Below are positions 46,338-58,100 of a stretch of DNA of 64,000 nucleotides, one piece after another; position 1 is the stretch's first letter, and the number at the start of each line of letters is the position of its first letter. Both the position numbers and the translations under genes were made by a program. The notes beneath the pieces were generated by a model. It saw only the letters and a program-made list of their open reading frames with translations. It was not told the DNA's origin and searched no databases. Source of the DNA: Aquilaria yunnanensis (taxonomy: Eukaryota > Streptophyta > Magnoliopsida > Malvales > Thymelaeaceae). The DNA lies in contig CM077593.1 of NCBI GenBank assembly GCA_039654915.1, positions 40,084,501 to 40,148,500 on the forward strand, given 5' to 3'.

Positions 46338-48758
46338 CTAAGGAACCTCGGCGTCTTGAGAACTGCCAGCTTCTGTGCTTTTATCAGCAGCCTTCGGCGC
46401 CGAGAAAGGAGGAGGCAGTTTCAAGTGCTCGATCTTAGACCAAGTCCACCGAGGCTCCTTCGGGATGTTCATGCCTTCAAGGAAGGAGAGGTCAAAATCT
46501 GGGAACTTCTGCAGAATTTGGTGCCGAGCAAGACAGAAGCTGTCTTGAAAGCCCAACTTCGTCATATCATCGGACTCCCGCTTCTTGACCGCCAAATCTG
46601 CATAGTCCTTCTCCAGATCCGCGTAATCCTTCTCCAGATCCTTAAGCTTTCTCTTCAATGCCTTCATCTTCTTCTTCTCTTCTGAAGAGAGGCGACCTCG
46701 GCTTCGAGCTGGGCCTTTTCCTCGAGCGTCTTCGCAAGGATTGCATCATTTTCTAACTTATCCTTTTGAATCGCTTCTATGGTCGAAGTCAGCTCCTCCA
46801 TCCGAGAGCCGAGGTCGGAAAGTTTCTGGGAGGCGCCTTTCTCAAGTTCCTCTTTCGCTTTTATGAACCCCTCCCGTAGTTCAGCAACTTCCTTCTCCGA
46901 AGACTGCTTCAGCTGAGCATTATCGGCAGCCAACGCCGAACACTAGGCCTTCGTCTTGGTATAAAGGTCCTAGAGTGACGCCCTCCCTTTTTTCTCTCGC
47001 GCCACCCGAACACGGAGCAACCCGGCATACCCCATCAGTTGCAAAAAAAGCAAACGGAGGGAAAATGATGCTAAGTAAAAAGCAAAGGCGAAATTGGCAC
47101 TCAGGAAACAGTGAAGCGTACCTGGGCGGCATGTTCAGTGAGTTTGGCGGGCAAAGAGATGTCGCCAGGGTAAGCCTCCGTAAGGGCCTTGTAAGAGGCC
47201 TCAGTAAAAATCCCTTTGCACATCTGCCTGGCCATCTCGGGACAGTCCTCGGAGTACATATTCATGTCCTCCGTGAACGTCCAGAAGGGCTCCTTCGAAA
47301 CTTTCCCGGCTGAGACTTGGGCATCCCGAAGGGCCCTCTTGTGGGAGTGTTCGGCAACCCAGTCAGGAGCGGCCAACTCCGCTGCGCAACAAAGCAGAAA
47401 AATTGGTTAAGGCCAGAAAACTCTTAGGGATTTACAAGAGAAAAAAGGTTCTTTGACAAAGTACAAACCTGCTGGCACCTCGGTAACGTCGTCGTCAAGA
47501 ATGGACGCCGCCTCAGTAGAGATCCCCTTGCCTCTTATTTGGCGCCGTTCCTCGGCAGAAGGGGTCTCCTCCCCATCGCCCTCCAGAAGAGCATGCGAAG
47601 GCGTGGGGCTTTGAGGAACGACGTCAGTAGAAGGGACGTCGGTAGAAGGAACGTCGGGCAAAGGGGCAGCAGGGTGTTCGGGCTCCTCGCCTACCTCCTC
47701 CAGAATTTGCGGAAGAGAGGAAGGAGCAGCTTTCTTTGCCCGTTTGGAAGGAGGCCCGCCCAAAGTCTACTTCCGCCTCCGAGAGGCGGCCTTCTTTGTC
47801 TGTTCGGCCCTCTCGGCCTGCCCGGTAAAAAGATCCTTGTAGAAGGCAGCCGCATCGTCGCCCATCTCTGAAAAAAGGAAGAAAAGATCAGTGTAAGTCC
47901 AAGATGAAATTATGAAGGAAAAAATGAGAAAGTAACTTACTCTCGTAAAAAGACCCATAAGTCTCTTTCCCCCGAAGGAGTTTCACGAGCCAGGAGTCCT
48001 TCCCCGAAGAAGCCGATTTCGGCATATATGCTCCTTTACCACCTTGAGTTCCCGAAGGACCTCTTCGGTCATGAGCCTCCAGTTGATCGGAAAGGGGTAA
48101 AGGGCATGAGGAGAGACCTCGGTAGCCCAGTCAGAGACGGCCCGGATGCGCCTGTCGAAGTCCTCGAAGATAGGTGCTACGTCGGCGTCTAGGACTATCT
48201 TCGGGTCAACAACATCCATCTTGAGCCTCCCCTAAGCCCACTTGGTCGGGACGTGCGACCAAGCCTCCGACTTCTTCAGGAAAAAGAATTTTTGTTGCCA
48301 CCCTCGCCAGCTGTCTTTGGTTGCGAAGGTGAACGTATACTTTTTGCTTCCGGATCCCCGAGGTAGCATAAAGTAGAAGCCACCCTTCGGGACCACGGAG
48401 AGCTTGTAGTACTGAAGAAAAACTACAAAGTGAGGTTTTATTTTGAAAACGCCGCACATACAGAGAAAGGCGTTGAAATAGCAGTACGAGTTCGGTGGGA
48501 GTTGGTTAACAGCAATGCTATGGAAGTTGCAGAACGCGCTAACCATCTCCGGGGGGGATACCGAAGTCCGGACTTCAGTTGGGCTCGGAAAACGGTGATT
48601 TCATCACTTCGGTTGGAGAAAGCAAATTGGTTAGGACGGGGCAACCTCGTCACAGAGTAAGAGGGTAAGAAAAACTTTTTCTTCCACTTCGTTAGCTTTG
48701 CCGGAGTAGTGCAGCAGGGGTGAGAAAGAAGAGGTTGCCAACTCTCGGGAACAGGCAT
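46338..48758 (-). pseudogene. Element E antisense gene, several lesions
   Basis: Exons by homology: 48758-47941, 47867-47469 (399 bp), 47381-47122 (260 bp) and about 47038-46338. Lesions: a seven-base C run in exon 1 (48550-48556) that is one short of the frame and is shared with F; TAG near 48236 (WA then stop); a 13-bp deletion near 48025; TAG near 47768; loss of the last intron's acceptor (AG to AA at about 47040); TAG near 46945; and a frame break near 46680. Recognisable conserved segments are PESWQPLLSHPCC, INWRLMTEEVLRELKVVKEH, EPFWTFTEDMNMYSEDCPEM and the coiled coil with FQDSFCLARHQILQKFPDFDL. Clearly non-functional. Confidence 0.82.
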
Positions 48759-49002
48759 GATGAAAACGAGTTCGGGAAAAACAAGGAAAACGAGTTCGGG
48801 AAAAACAAAGAAGAATCTTTGAAAGAAGCAGAAGGACTAAAACCCACCAAAGGTCTTGCCGGAATATGGATTCCTGGAAGCCGTCGTGAAAAGTGGTCGG
48901 AAAAATGCCTGGAAAAGGAGAACCACCGGGGAAAATCGGGAGAGAATTAGAAGGCAAGAGAAAGCAAAAGCAGAAGAAGAAAGAGGGTTATGACAGGACT
49001 GA

Positions 49003-49010
49003 TATATATA
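49003..49010 (-). promoter_or_regulatory. TATA box of element E antisense gene
   Basis: TATATATA on the minus strand, about 245 bp upstream of the start codon at 48758. The CACGTG box of the relatives is lost; CATGTGTC-type variants stand near 49140 and 49170. Confidence 0.55.
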
Positions 49011-49572
49011 GGCCGAGAAGGCCAGGAGAACCGTCGTCATTAGTACCCCTCGGAAGGCGAAGCGTCGCCATAACTGCTATGAGCGCCTGAAAAGTCACGC
49101 CAGCCGTACTCAGTGCATTCTTACCCAATAAAAGTGTGCCATGTGTCGGTCATCGCGCAGCAAACGTGCCATGTGTCATCCATCACGTCGAGCACGCCCT
49201 CTGACACCGTTTGGTCTAGAGGCGCCGCCCTAAACTGACTCTGCTGGATACAGGACGCGACGCATGAGCAGACCTATGAAGGCAAAAAAGTAGGTTACCT
49301 CGAAGACACCAAAAGACAGCCTGTGACTTCGGCAAAACATCTATCTTCGGTACAAGGTTATCCTATTTCCCCTCGCCACAAGGACACCAAGAGACAGCCT
49401 GTGACTTCGGGCAGAAGGTGTAGCTTCGGCACAGGGACAGCCTATCTTCTCGTGCCTCGAGGACGCAAAAATGCTGCCCATCGGTAGAAGCAGAAGAAGG
49501 CGTCTTCGGCACAGATATCACAACCGCAGGACCCGAAAACCGATGAACCGAAGTTTCTCACTTTGGCTTTTC

Positions 49573-49581
49573 GGAGGGGGG
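49573..49581 (+). other. Polypurine tract of element E
   Basis: GGAGGGGGG, four bases before the 3' LTR at 49586. Confidence 0.8.
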
Positions 49582-49585
49582 CCTG

Positions 49586-50556
49586 TGATAGCCAAAGGCT
49601 ATTGCCTCCTCGGTAGTAACTCCCTGCCAGAATATTGGCCGAGGAGTCTGACGTCACCCAAGAGAGGATCTTTTTATTGACCTCGGAAGGTGCGAAGTCA
49701 AACACTATGAGCTCGAGACTTCGGTTAGCTCGTCAGGAATTCCGAGGACAACACCATCTCCATCGAGGGGCCAAACTGACCGTCTTCGGGTAAGAGAGCC
49801 ATCTCTCCGAAGCAAGGGAGAATCTCCCCGAAGGCAGAGGCCCCAAAGAGGTCTTCCCCGAACAAGAAATACCTGAACAAGGGAATCCCCGAACTATGGG
49901 TGTGAGTCCCGAAGAAGGTGTTCATCAAGGGAACTCCCAGAACTATGGGATAGATCCCGAAGAAGGTGCTCGCACCGAAGGACGGATAGAATCCGAAGAG
50001 GGTGCACTCACCGAAGGGCAACCTCGCCCAGGGGACCTCGGGAGTACGGTATGAGCATTTAAGGAGCCTCTGACATGTCGCCCACAAGCCCTACACGTCA
50101 CATCTGAACGGCGAACTGACACGCCGCGGCCGCCCCAGTCCTGACGCAACCTATCCGGGTCCAGGGCTAAAGGAGGCTGCAAACGGCTGCTTGTCCCCTA
50201 GGTCCAAAAGTATAGATCAAATCCGACCGAACACGCGTCATGATCTGAACGGACCAGCTACTCCTATAAATACTAGGAAATGGGACTGGGCAAAGGATGG
50301 GCATTTTCCTCCCTCTGAGAAAACACAAAATAGGCAAGACACTTGATCCCTTAGTGTTCTTCCTCCATTTTCACTCAGAAAACTGACTTGGGCGTCGGAG
50401 GGTCCTCCCCGGAAAAGCAAACCGGGGACCTCCTAACCTCTTCTTTGAGCTTTTCAGGCACACTCAGCTGGGAAACCAGAGCTCCAGGCCTTCGGCTCCT
50501 CAGGAAGTCTCTCAACCTGTCAACATGACAGCAAACGAAGATGCCTTGGGGCATCA
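49586..50556 (+). repeat. 3' LTR of element E (type 2)
   Basis: 971 bp, about 17 substitutions from the 5' LTR. The CACGTG box is mutated to CACGCG (near 50234), while TATAAATA is kept. CCCCC (50557-50561) then leads back into F's LTR. Confidence 0.93.
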
Positions 50557-50561
50557 CCCCC

Positions 50562-51373
50562 GACGCCCAAGTCAGTTTTCTGAGTGAAAGTGGAGGAAGA
50601 ACACTAAGGGATCAAGTGTCTCGCCTGTTTTGTGTTTTCTCAGAGGGAGGAAAATGCCCATCCTTTGCCCAGTCCCCTTTCCTAGTATTTATAGGAGTAG
50701 ATGGTCCGTTCAGATCATGACACGTGTTCGGTCGGATTTGATCTGTGCTTTTGGACCTAGGGGACAGGCAGCCGTTTGCGGCCTCCTTTAGCCCTGGACC
50801 CGGACAGGTTGTGTCAGGACTGGGGTGGCTGCGGCGTGTCAGTTCGCCGTTCTGATGTGATGTGTAGGGCTTGTGGGCGATATGTCAGAGGCTCCTTAAA
50901 TGCTCATACCGTACTCCCGAGGTCCCCTGGGCGAGGTCGCCCTTTGGTGCGTGCACCCTCTTCGGATTCTATCTGCCATTCGGTGCGAGCACCTCCTTTG
51001 GGATCTATCCCATAGTTCTGGGAGTTCCCATGATGAACACCTCCTTCGGGACTCACACCCATAGTTAGGGGATTCCCTTGTTCCGGTGTTTCTTGTTCGG
51101 GGAAGATCCTCTTCGGGGCCTCTGCCTTCGGCGAGATTCTTCCTTGCTTCAGAGAAATGGCTCTCTTACCCGAAGACGGTCAATTTGGCCCCTCGATGGA
51201 GACGGTGTTGTCCTCGGAATTCCTGACGAGCTAACCAAAGTCTCGAGCTCATAGTGTTTGACTTCACACCTTCCGAGGTCAGTGAAAAGATCCTCTCTTG
51301 GGTGACGTCAGACTCCTCGGCCAATATTCTGGCAGGGAGTTACTACCGAGGAGGCAATAGCCTTTGGCTATCA
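50562..51373 (-). repeat. 3' LTR of element F, second part
   Basis: 812 bp continuing from 28187, ending GGCTATCA at 51373. It contains CACGTG (near 50720) and TATAAATA on the minus strand (near 50690). Confidence 0.9.
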
Positions 51374-51377
51374 CAGG

Positions 51378-51386
51378 CCCCCCTCC
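51378..51386 (-). other. Polypurine tract of element F
   Basis: On the minus strand GGAGGGGGG, four bases from the LTR. Confidence 0.8.
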
Positions 51387-51479
51387 GAAAAGCCGAAGTG
51401 AGAAACTTCGGTTCATCGGTTTTTGGGTCCTGTGGTTGTGATATCTGCGCCGAAGACGCCTTCTTCTGCCTGAAGCGAT

Positions 51480-51675
51480 GGGCAGCCCTTTTTGCGTCCT
51501 CGAGGCGCGAGAAGATAGGCTGTCCCTGTGCCAAAGATACACCTTCTGCCCGAAGTCACAGGCTGTCTCTTGGTGTCCTCGTGGCGAGGGAAAATAGCAT
51601 AACCTTGTACCGAAGATAGACCTTTTGCCCGAAGTGACAGGCTGTCTTTTGGTGTCTTCGAGGTAACCTACTTTT
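51480..51675. repeat. Upstream direct repeats of element F, two to three units of about 85 bp
   Basis: Units share CAAAGATACACCTT or CGAAGATAGACCTT, then TGCCCGAAGT, then CAGGCTGTCT and TTGGTGTC. They are homologous in position to the units in B. No gene. Confidence 0.6.
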
Positions 51676-51785
51676 TTGCCTTTATAGGTCTGCTCATGCA
51701 TCGCGTCTTGTGTCCAGCAGAGTCAGTCTAGGGCGGCGCCTCTAGACCAAATGGTGTCAGAGGGCGTGCTCGACGTGATGGATGA

Positions 51786-51958
51786 CACGTGGCACGTTTG
51801 CTGCTCGATGACCGACACATGGCACACTATTATTGGGTGGGAATGCACTGAGTACGGCGGGCACGACATTTCAGGCACATTTAGCAGTTATGGCGATGCT
51901 TCGCCTTCCGAGGGGTACTAATGACGACGGTTCACCTGGCCATCTCGGCCTATATATA
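51786..51958 (+). promoter_or_regulatory. Promoter of element F antisense gene
   Basis: CACGTG (51786-51791, in GACACGTGGC) and TATATATA (51951-51958), about 160 bp apart. The ATG is at 52203. Confidence 0.65.
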
Positions 51959-52202
51959 CCAGCCCTGTCATAACCCTCTTTTTGCTTATACTTTTGCTTT
52001 CTTCTGCCGTCTAATTCTCTCCCAATTTTTCGCGGCGGTTCTCCTTTTTCAGGCATTTTTCCGACCACTTTTCACGACGGCTTCCAGAAATCCAGATTCT
52101 GACAAGACCTTTGGTGGGTTTTAGTCCTTCTGCTTTTTTCAAAGATTCTTCTTTGTTTTTCCCGAACTCGTTTTCCTTCTTTTTCCCGAACTCGTTTTCA
52201 TC

Positions 52203-54646
52203 ATGCCTGTTCCCGAGAGTTGGCAACCTCTTCTTTCTCACTCCTGCTGCACTACTCTGGCAAAACTAGCGAAGTGGAAGAAAAAGTTTTTCTTACCCTC
52301 TTACTCTGTGACGAGGTTGCCCCATCCTGACCAATTTCCTTTCTCCAACCGAAGTGATGAAATCACCGTTTTCCGAGCCCAACTGAAGGCCGGACTTCGG
52401 TATCCCCCCCGGAGATGGTTAGCGCGTTCTGCAACTTCCATGGCATTGCCGTTAACCAACTCCCACCGAACTCGTACTGCTATTTCAACGCCTTCCTCTG
52501 TATGTGCGGCGTTTTCAAAATAAAACCTCACTTTGTAGTTTTTCTCCAGTACTACAAGCTCTTCGCGGTCCCGAAGGGTGGCTTCTACTTTATGCTACCT
52601 CGGGGATCCGGGAGCAAAAAGTATACGTTCACCTTCGCCACCAAAGACAGCTGGCGAGGGTGGCAACAAAAATTCTTTTTCCTGAAGAAGTCGGAGACTT
52701 GGTCGCACGTCCCGACCAAGTGGGCTCAGGGGAGGCTCAAGATGGATGTTGTTGACCCGAAGATACTGCTAGACGCCGACGTAGCACCTATCTTTGAGGA
52801 CTTCGACAGGCGCATCCGGGCCGTCTCTGACTGGGCTGCCGAGGTCTCTCCTCGTGCCCTTTACCCCTTTCCGATCAACTGGAGGCTCATGACCGAAGAG
52901 GTCCTTAGGGAACTCAAGGTGGTAAAGGAGCATGAGACAGACCTCAACATGCCAAAACCGGCTTCTTCGGGGAAGGACTCCTGGCTCGTGAAACTCCTTC
53001 GGGGGAATGAGACTTATGAGTCTTTTTATGAGAGTAAGTTACTTTCTCATTTTTCCCTTCATAACTTCATCTTGGACTTACACTGATCTTCCTTTTCTTT
53101 TTTTAGAGATGGGCGACGATGCGGCTGCCTTCTACAAGGCTCTTTTTACTGGGCAGGCCGAGAGGGGCGAACAGACAAAGAAGGCAGCCTCTCAGAGGCG
53201 GAAGCAGACTTCGGCCCGCCCTCCTTCCAAACGGGCAAAGAAAGCTGCTCCTTCCTCTCTTTCACAAATTTCGGTGGAGGTAGGCGAGGAGCCCGAAGAC
53301 CCTGCTGCCCCTTTGCCCGAGGTTTCTTCCGTCGACGTCCCTTCTTCCGACGTCCTTCCTCAAAGCCCCACGCCTTCGCATGCTCTTCTGGAGGGCAATG
53401 GGGAGGAGACCCCTTCTGCCGAGGAACGGCGCCAAATAAAAGGCAAGGGGATCTCTACTGAGGCAACGTCGATTCTTGACGACGACGTTACCGAGGTGCC
53501 AGCAGGTTTGTACTTTGGCGAAGAACCTTTTTTTCTTTTGTAGATCCTTAAGGGTTTTCTGGCCTTAACCAATTTTTCTGCCTTGTTGTGCAGCGGAGGT
53601 GGCCGCTCCTGACTGGGTTGCCGAACACGCCCGCAAGAGGGCCCTTCGGGATGCCAAAGTCCCATCAGGGAAAGTTCCGAAGGAGCCCTTCTGGACGTTC
53701 ACGGAGGACATGAATATGTACTCCGAGGACTGTCCCGAGATGGCCAGGCAGATGTGCAAAGGGGTGCTTACTGAGGCCTCTTACAAGGCTCTTACGGCGG
53801 CTTACCCAGGCGACATCTCTTTGGCCGCCAAACTCACTGAACATGCCGCCCAGGTACGCTTCACTGTTTTCTCAGTGCCAATTTCGCCTTTGCTTTTTAC
53901 TTAGCATCTTTTTCCCTTTGTTTGCTTTTTTGCAGCTGATGGGGTATGCCGGGTTGCTCCGTGTTTGGGTGGTGCGAGAGTCAGAAAGGAGGGCATCACT
54001 CTGGGACCTTTACATCAAGACGAAGGCCCAGTGTTCGGCGTTGGCTGCGGACAATGCTCAGCTGAAGCAGTCTTCAGAGAAGGAAATTGCTGAACTTCGG
54101 GAGGGGTTCATAAAAGAGAAAGAGGAGCTTGAGAAAGGCACCTCCCAGAAACTTTCCGGCATCGGCTCTCGGATGGCGGAGCTGACTTCGATCGTAGAAA
54201 TGATTCAAAAGGATAAGTCAGAAAGTGACGCAATCCTTGCGAAGACGCTCGAGGAAAAGGCCCAGCTCGAAGCCGAGGTCGCATCTCTGAAGAAGCCTTC
54301 AGAAGAGAAGAAGAAGATGAAGGCATTGAAGAGAAAGCTCAAGGATCTGGAGAAGGATTACGCGGATCTGGAGAAGGACTATGCAGATTTGGCGGTCAAG
54401 AAGCGGGAGTCCGATGATATGACGAAGTTGGGCTTTCAAGACGGCTTCTGTCTTGTTCGGCACCAAATTCTGCAGAAGTTCCCAGATTTTGACCTCTCCT
54501 TCCTAGAAGGCATGAACATCCCCAAGGAGCGTCGGTGGACTTGGTCCAAGATCGAGCACTTGAAACTGCCTCCTTCTCTCCCGGCGCCTAAGGCTATCGA
54601 AAAAAGCACAGAGGCTGGCAGTTCTCAAGACGCCGAGGTTCCTTAG
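52203..54646 (+). pseudogene. Element F antisense gene, intact except for a one-base frameshift
   Basis: Exons 52203-53033, 53107-53505, 53594-53853 and 53936-54646 with GT-AG introns of 73, 88 and 82 bp. All exons are open except for one shift in exon 1: the C run after TAT (52413-52419) has seven C where eight would keep the frame, so PESWQPLLSHSCC and VSAFCNFHGIAVNQLPPN fall in different frames. With that base allowed for, the product would be about 733 residues. Exon 2 is basic then acidic (SKRAKK; EVGEEPEDPAAPLPEV). Exon 4 is a long coiled coil with a duplicated KDYADLEKDYADL segment. E has the identical seven-C run. Exon 2 is 15 bp and exon 4 is 69 bp longer than in B. Confidence 0.82.
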
Positions 54647-54774
54647 TTTGTACTAGGGCCTTTTGTCTTCATTTTCTTCTTCTTTTTTGTAGTCTTTCAG
54701 CAACTTTCTTCTCTGTAAGCACTCTTTGGCTCAATAGATAAAAATTTGGCTAAGTATTTTTTGCCAGATTCCTT

Positions 54775-54990
54775 TGTTTCCCTCTGTCCCGAACATAATT
54801 CGCTTGAGAGACTTCGGAAAACCATACTTTTGCTTTCCTTTGTCCCGAACATATTCGCTCAAGAGACTTCGGAAAACCATACTCTTGCTTTCCTTTGTCC
54901 CGAACATATTCGCTCAAGAGACTTCGGAAAACCTTACTTTTGCTTTCCCCTGTCCCGAACATATTCGCTCAAGAGACTTTGGAAAAACTT
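54775..54990. repeat. Hairpin repeats of element F, four units
   Basis: Four tandem units of about 58 bp starting near 54787, 54845, 54903 and 54955, each CCCGAACATA, TTCGCTCAAGAGAC and GGAAAA. They are similar to the three units of E; the first is slightly altered (AATTCGCTTGAG). Confidence 0.75.
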
Positions 54991-55106
54991 ACTTTTGCTT
55001 TCCTCGGCGATTTCTTTTGTGAGACTCTTGTTTTGTACTTCTTCAGAACTTTTTACTTTAGACAAATTTTTCCAACTTGTGCAATACAACTTTCCCACCA
55101 AACTTT

Positions 55107-58100
55107 TTAGGCATAGAATTTTTTCAAGGCCTCTGAGTGCCAAGTGTTTTTTAATTCTATGCCTTCGGCATCGCCGAGCTTATAAACTCCTTTTCGTACT
55201 TCGGCAAGTACCAGGTAGGGTCCTTCCCAATTTGCGTGAGGTACCCCGTGGGACGGCTTTCGGGGTGCAAATTCAGCCTTTCAGAGAACGAGGTCTCCCT
55301 GCTTTATTCCCTTTGGCCTGGCGCGTAGGTTTATGGCTGCTGCTACTCTTTGCTGGAAAGCTTTTCTTCTCAGCTCGGCTACTTCTCTGTGTTCGCCGAT
55401 AAGGTCGAGCTTGGTTCTCAGGCCGAGGTCATTTCCTTTTTCATCGAACACTTGGACTCGTATTGACGGTTGTACTACCTCGACAAGGATGATGGCCTCT
55501 GTACCGAAGACGAGTGAAAAGGGCGTTTCCCCTGTGGCTCTTCGGGGTGTTGTTCGGTAACTCCATAACACGCTTTGGAGTTCTCCTGGCCATTTCCCTT
55601 TTGCTTGCCCCAGTCTCTTTTTCAGACCATCTTTTATGGTCCTGTTAGATACTTCCACCTGCCGATTACTTTGGGGGTGAGCTACTGGGGCGAAGTGCAT
55701 TTTTGTCCCGAGGTCGCTAATGAACTCTTGGAATCCTTTGTCTATGAACTAGGATCCGTTGTCCGCTACGAGTACCCTCGGTATGCCAAATCTGCATACG
55801 ATGTTTTTCCATACGAACTTCTGCACTTCTTTTGCCGAGATAGTTGTCAGAGGTTCTACCTCAACCCACTTAGAGAAATAGTCTACTGCTACTACGCAGA
55901 ACTTTACGCCTCCAGGCGCCGTTGGGAGTGGCCCAATGAGATCTATGCTCCAAACTGCGAAGGGCCAAGGATAGTCTGCCGAAGTCACGAACTCTGAGGG
56001 TGTTCTTTGGATGTTCGCATGTCTCTGGCAACTACCACATTTCTGGACGAACTGCTTGGCATCCTTTCTTAGGGTAGGCCAGAAGTATCCTTGGCGAAGT
56101 ATCACTGCTGCCAGGGTGTCGGTTCCGATGTGCGAACCACAGGCACCTTCGTGAACTTCTTCGAGGATCATTTCAGTATCCTCTTCACTAACACACCTCT
56201 GTAGTGGATTTGCATATCCTTGCCGATATAGTTCTTATCCAATCAAGAAGAAACGTCCGGAGCGCCTTCGCACTTTTGCGGCTTCGCTGGGGTCTTCGGG
56301 GAGTGTGTTGGTTGCGAGATACGTTTTGATTGGTTCTTTCGATCTTTTCCCCAAGGTCTCTATGCTTAACACCGCGATGCTGGGGTGGCTTAGCACTTCG
56401 GTGCAAGTTTTGGACTTCGCCAAATAGTCTGCCTCAGCATTTTCTCGTCGGGGTACGTTCTCGATTTTCACGACGTCGAACTCCCGAATAAGCTTTGTTA
56501 CCAACTCATGGTATTTCGCCAAGGTCGGGTCTTTCGCGCCATAGTCCCCTGCCATTTACCGGATCACCAGCTGGGAATCACTATGGGCTTTCAAGTTTCT
56601 CACGCCAATTTTTCTGGCCAGGCGTAATCCTTCTATGAGGGCCTCATACTCGGCCATATTGTTGGTGGCGTTGAAACTGAACTTGATGGCCTTCATTACT
56701 TCTAGGCCTTCGGGGCCTCTGATAATCACTCCAGCTCCCTGGTGTTCGGATCCTGAGGCCCCGTCAACATATAACGTCCATTCTGGCTCGTCTTCGCCCG
56801 AAAATGAATGTCCCTCCTCGGTGTTTTGTACTTCGGCGATGAAGTTTGCCAAAGGTTGAGCTTTTATAGCTTTCCGGGGTTCATACGTGATGTCGTGTTC
56901 GCCAAGCTCTATACACCACTTGGAAAGCCTTCCCGAGTGATCAACTTTCCTCATAACATCCCGTAGAGGCAGGGTACCTCGGACGATAATGGGGTGAGCC
57001 TGAAAGTATGGCCGCAGCCTTCTCCCTGCAAGCACTAAGGCATATATAGCTTTTTGAAGCGAAGGGTACCTGACTTCAGCGCCATGCAGGGACTTGCTGA
57101 CATAGTAGACCGGCCATTGCTTTGGCCCTTCTTCTTTCACGAGGACCGAGCTCACAGCTTTTTTTGTGACGGCGAGGTATAATACGAGGGGCTCTCCCTC
57201 CCGAGGTTGCCGCAGGGTCGGCAGGCTGGCCAAGTAGACTTTGAGTTCTTCCCAGGCTTTTTGGCAATCTTCATCCCAAGGATGACCATTCCTTCCGAGG
57301 TTGCCATCCATCTTTGCTGCCTTTGTGAGGACTTTGAAGAAGGGTCGACACCTATCTCCGTACCTGGAAATAAACCTGCTCAGAGAGGTTATTCTTCCGG
57401 TGAGTCTTTGCACGTCTTTGACTGTGGCAGGAGTTCGAAATTCAAGTAGAGGCTTAATCTTCTCAGGGTTAGCATCGAAGCCTCTTTCGGATACCATGTA
57501 CCTAAGGAACTTTCCCGAGGTCACCCCGAAGATGCATTTCTCAGGATTAAGGTGGATCCCGAAGGCTCTGAGTTTTTGGAAGGTTTCCTCTAAATCTGCA
57601 ACGTGGTAGCCAGGCAGTTTGCTTTTGACTATCATATCATCAACATACACCTCCATGTTCTTCCCCATTTGGTCTTTGAAGACTTTGTTCATCAGCCTCT
57701 GGTAGGTGGCTCCTGCATTTTTTAGTCTGAAGGGCATCCTGATATAGCAATATGTTCCTCCCTCAGTGATGAAGGCAGTCTTCTCTTCATCTTCGAGGTC
57801 CATCCTTATCTGATGATACCCACTGAAAGCGTCCAGGAAACTTAGGAGCCCGTACTCGGCAGTTGAGTCTACCAGTTGGTCTATTGGTGGAAGAGGATAT
57901 GAATCTTTTGGGCAAGCATCGTTCAAATTTCTGAAGTTGATGCACATCCGGAGCTTACTACTTCCTTCTTTTGTGGCAATTACCACGTTGCTTAGCCATT
58001 CGGGGTAGTTTACCTCCCGGATAACGCTAGCGTCTATCAAACGCTGGACTTCGGTCTTGACGAAGTCACTTTTGTGAGCTGAGATGCTCCATTTCTTTTG

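Larger units (their letters stand above)
28188..50556 (+). mobile_element. Element E: Tat-lineage retrotransposon, type 2, split by C
   Basis: Two 971-bp LTRs (28188-29158 and 49586-50556), PBS, gag-pol, hairpin repeats, antisense pseudogene and polypurine tract. Its own length is about 11.08 kb after removal of C. The flanking duplication is CCTCC (28183-28187) against CCCCC (50557-50561), one mismatch. I count about 17 LTR differences (1.75%). It inserted into F's 3' LTR. A subtype 2 element has thus inserted into an LTR of its own subtype, in the opposite orientation. Confidence 0.94.
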
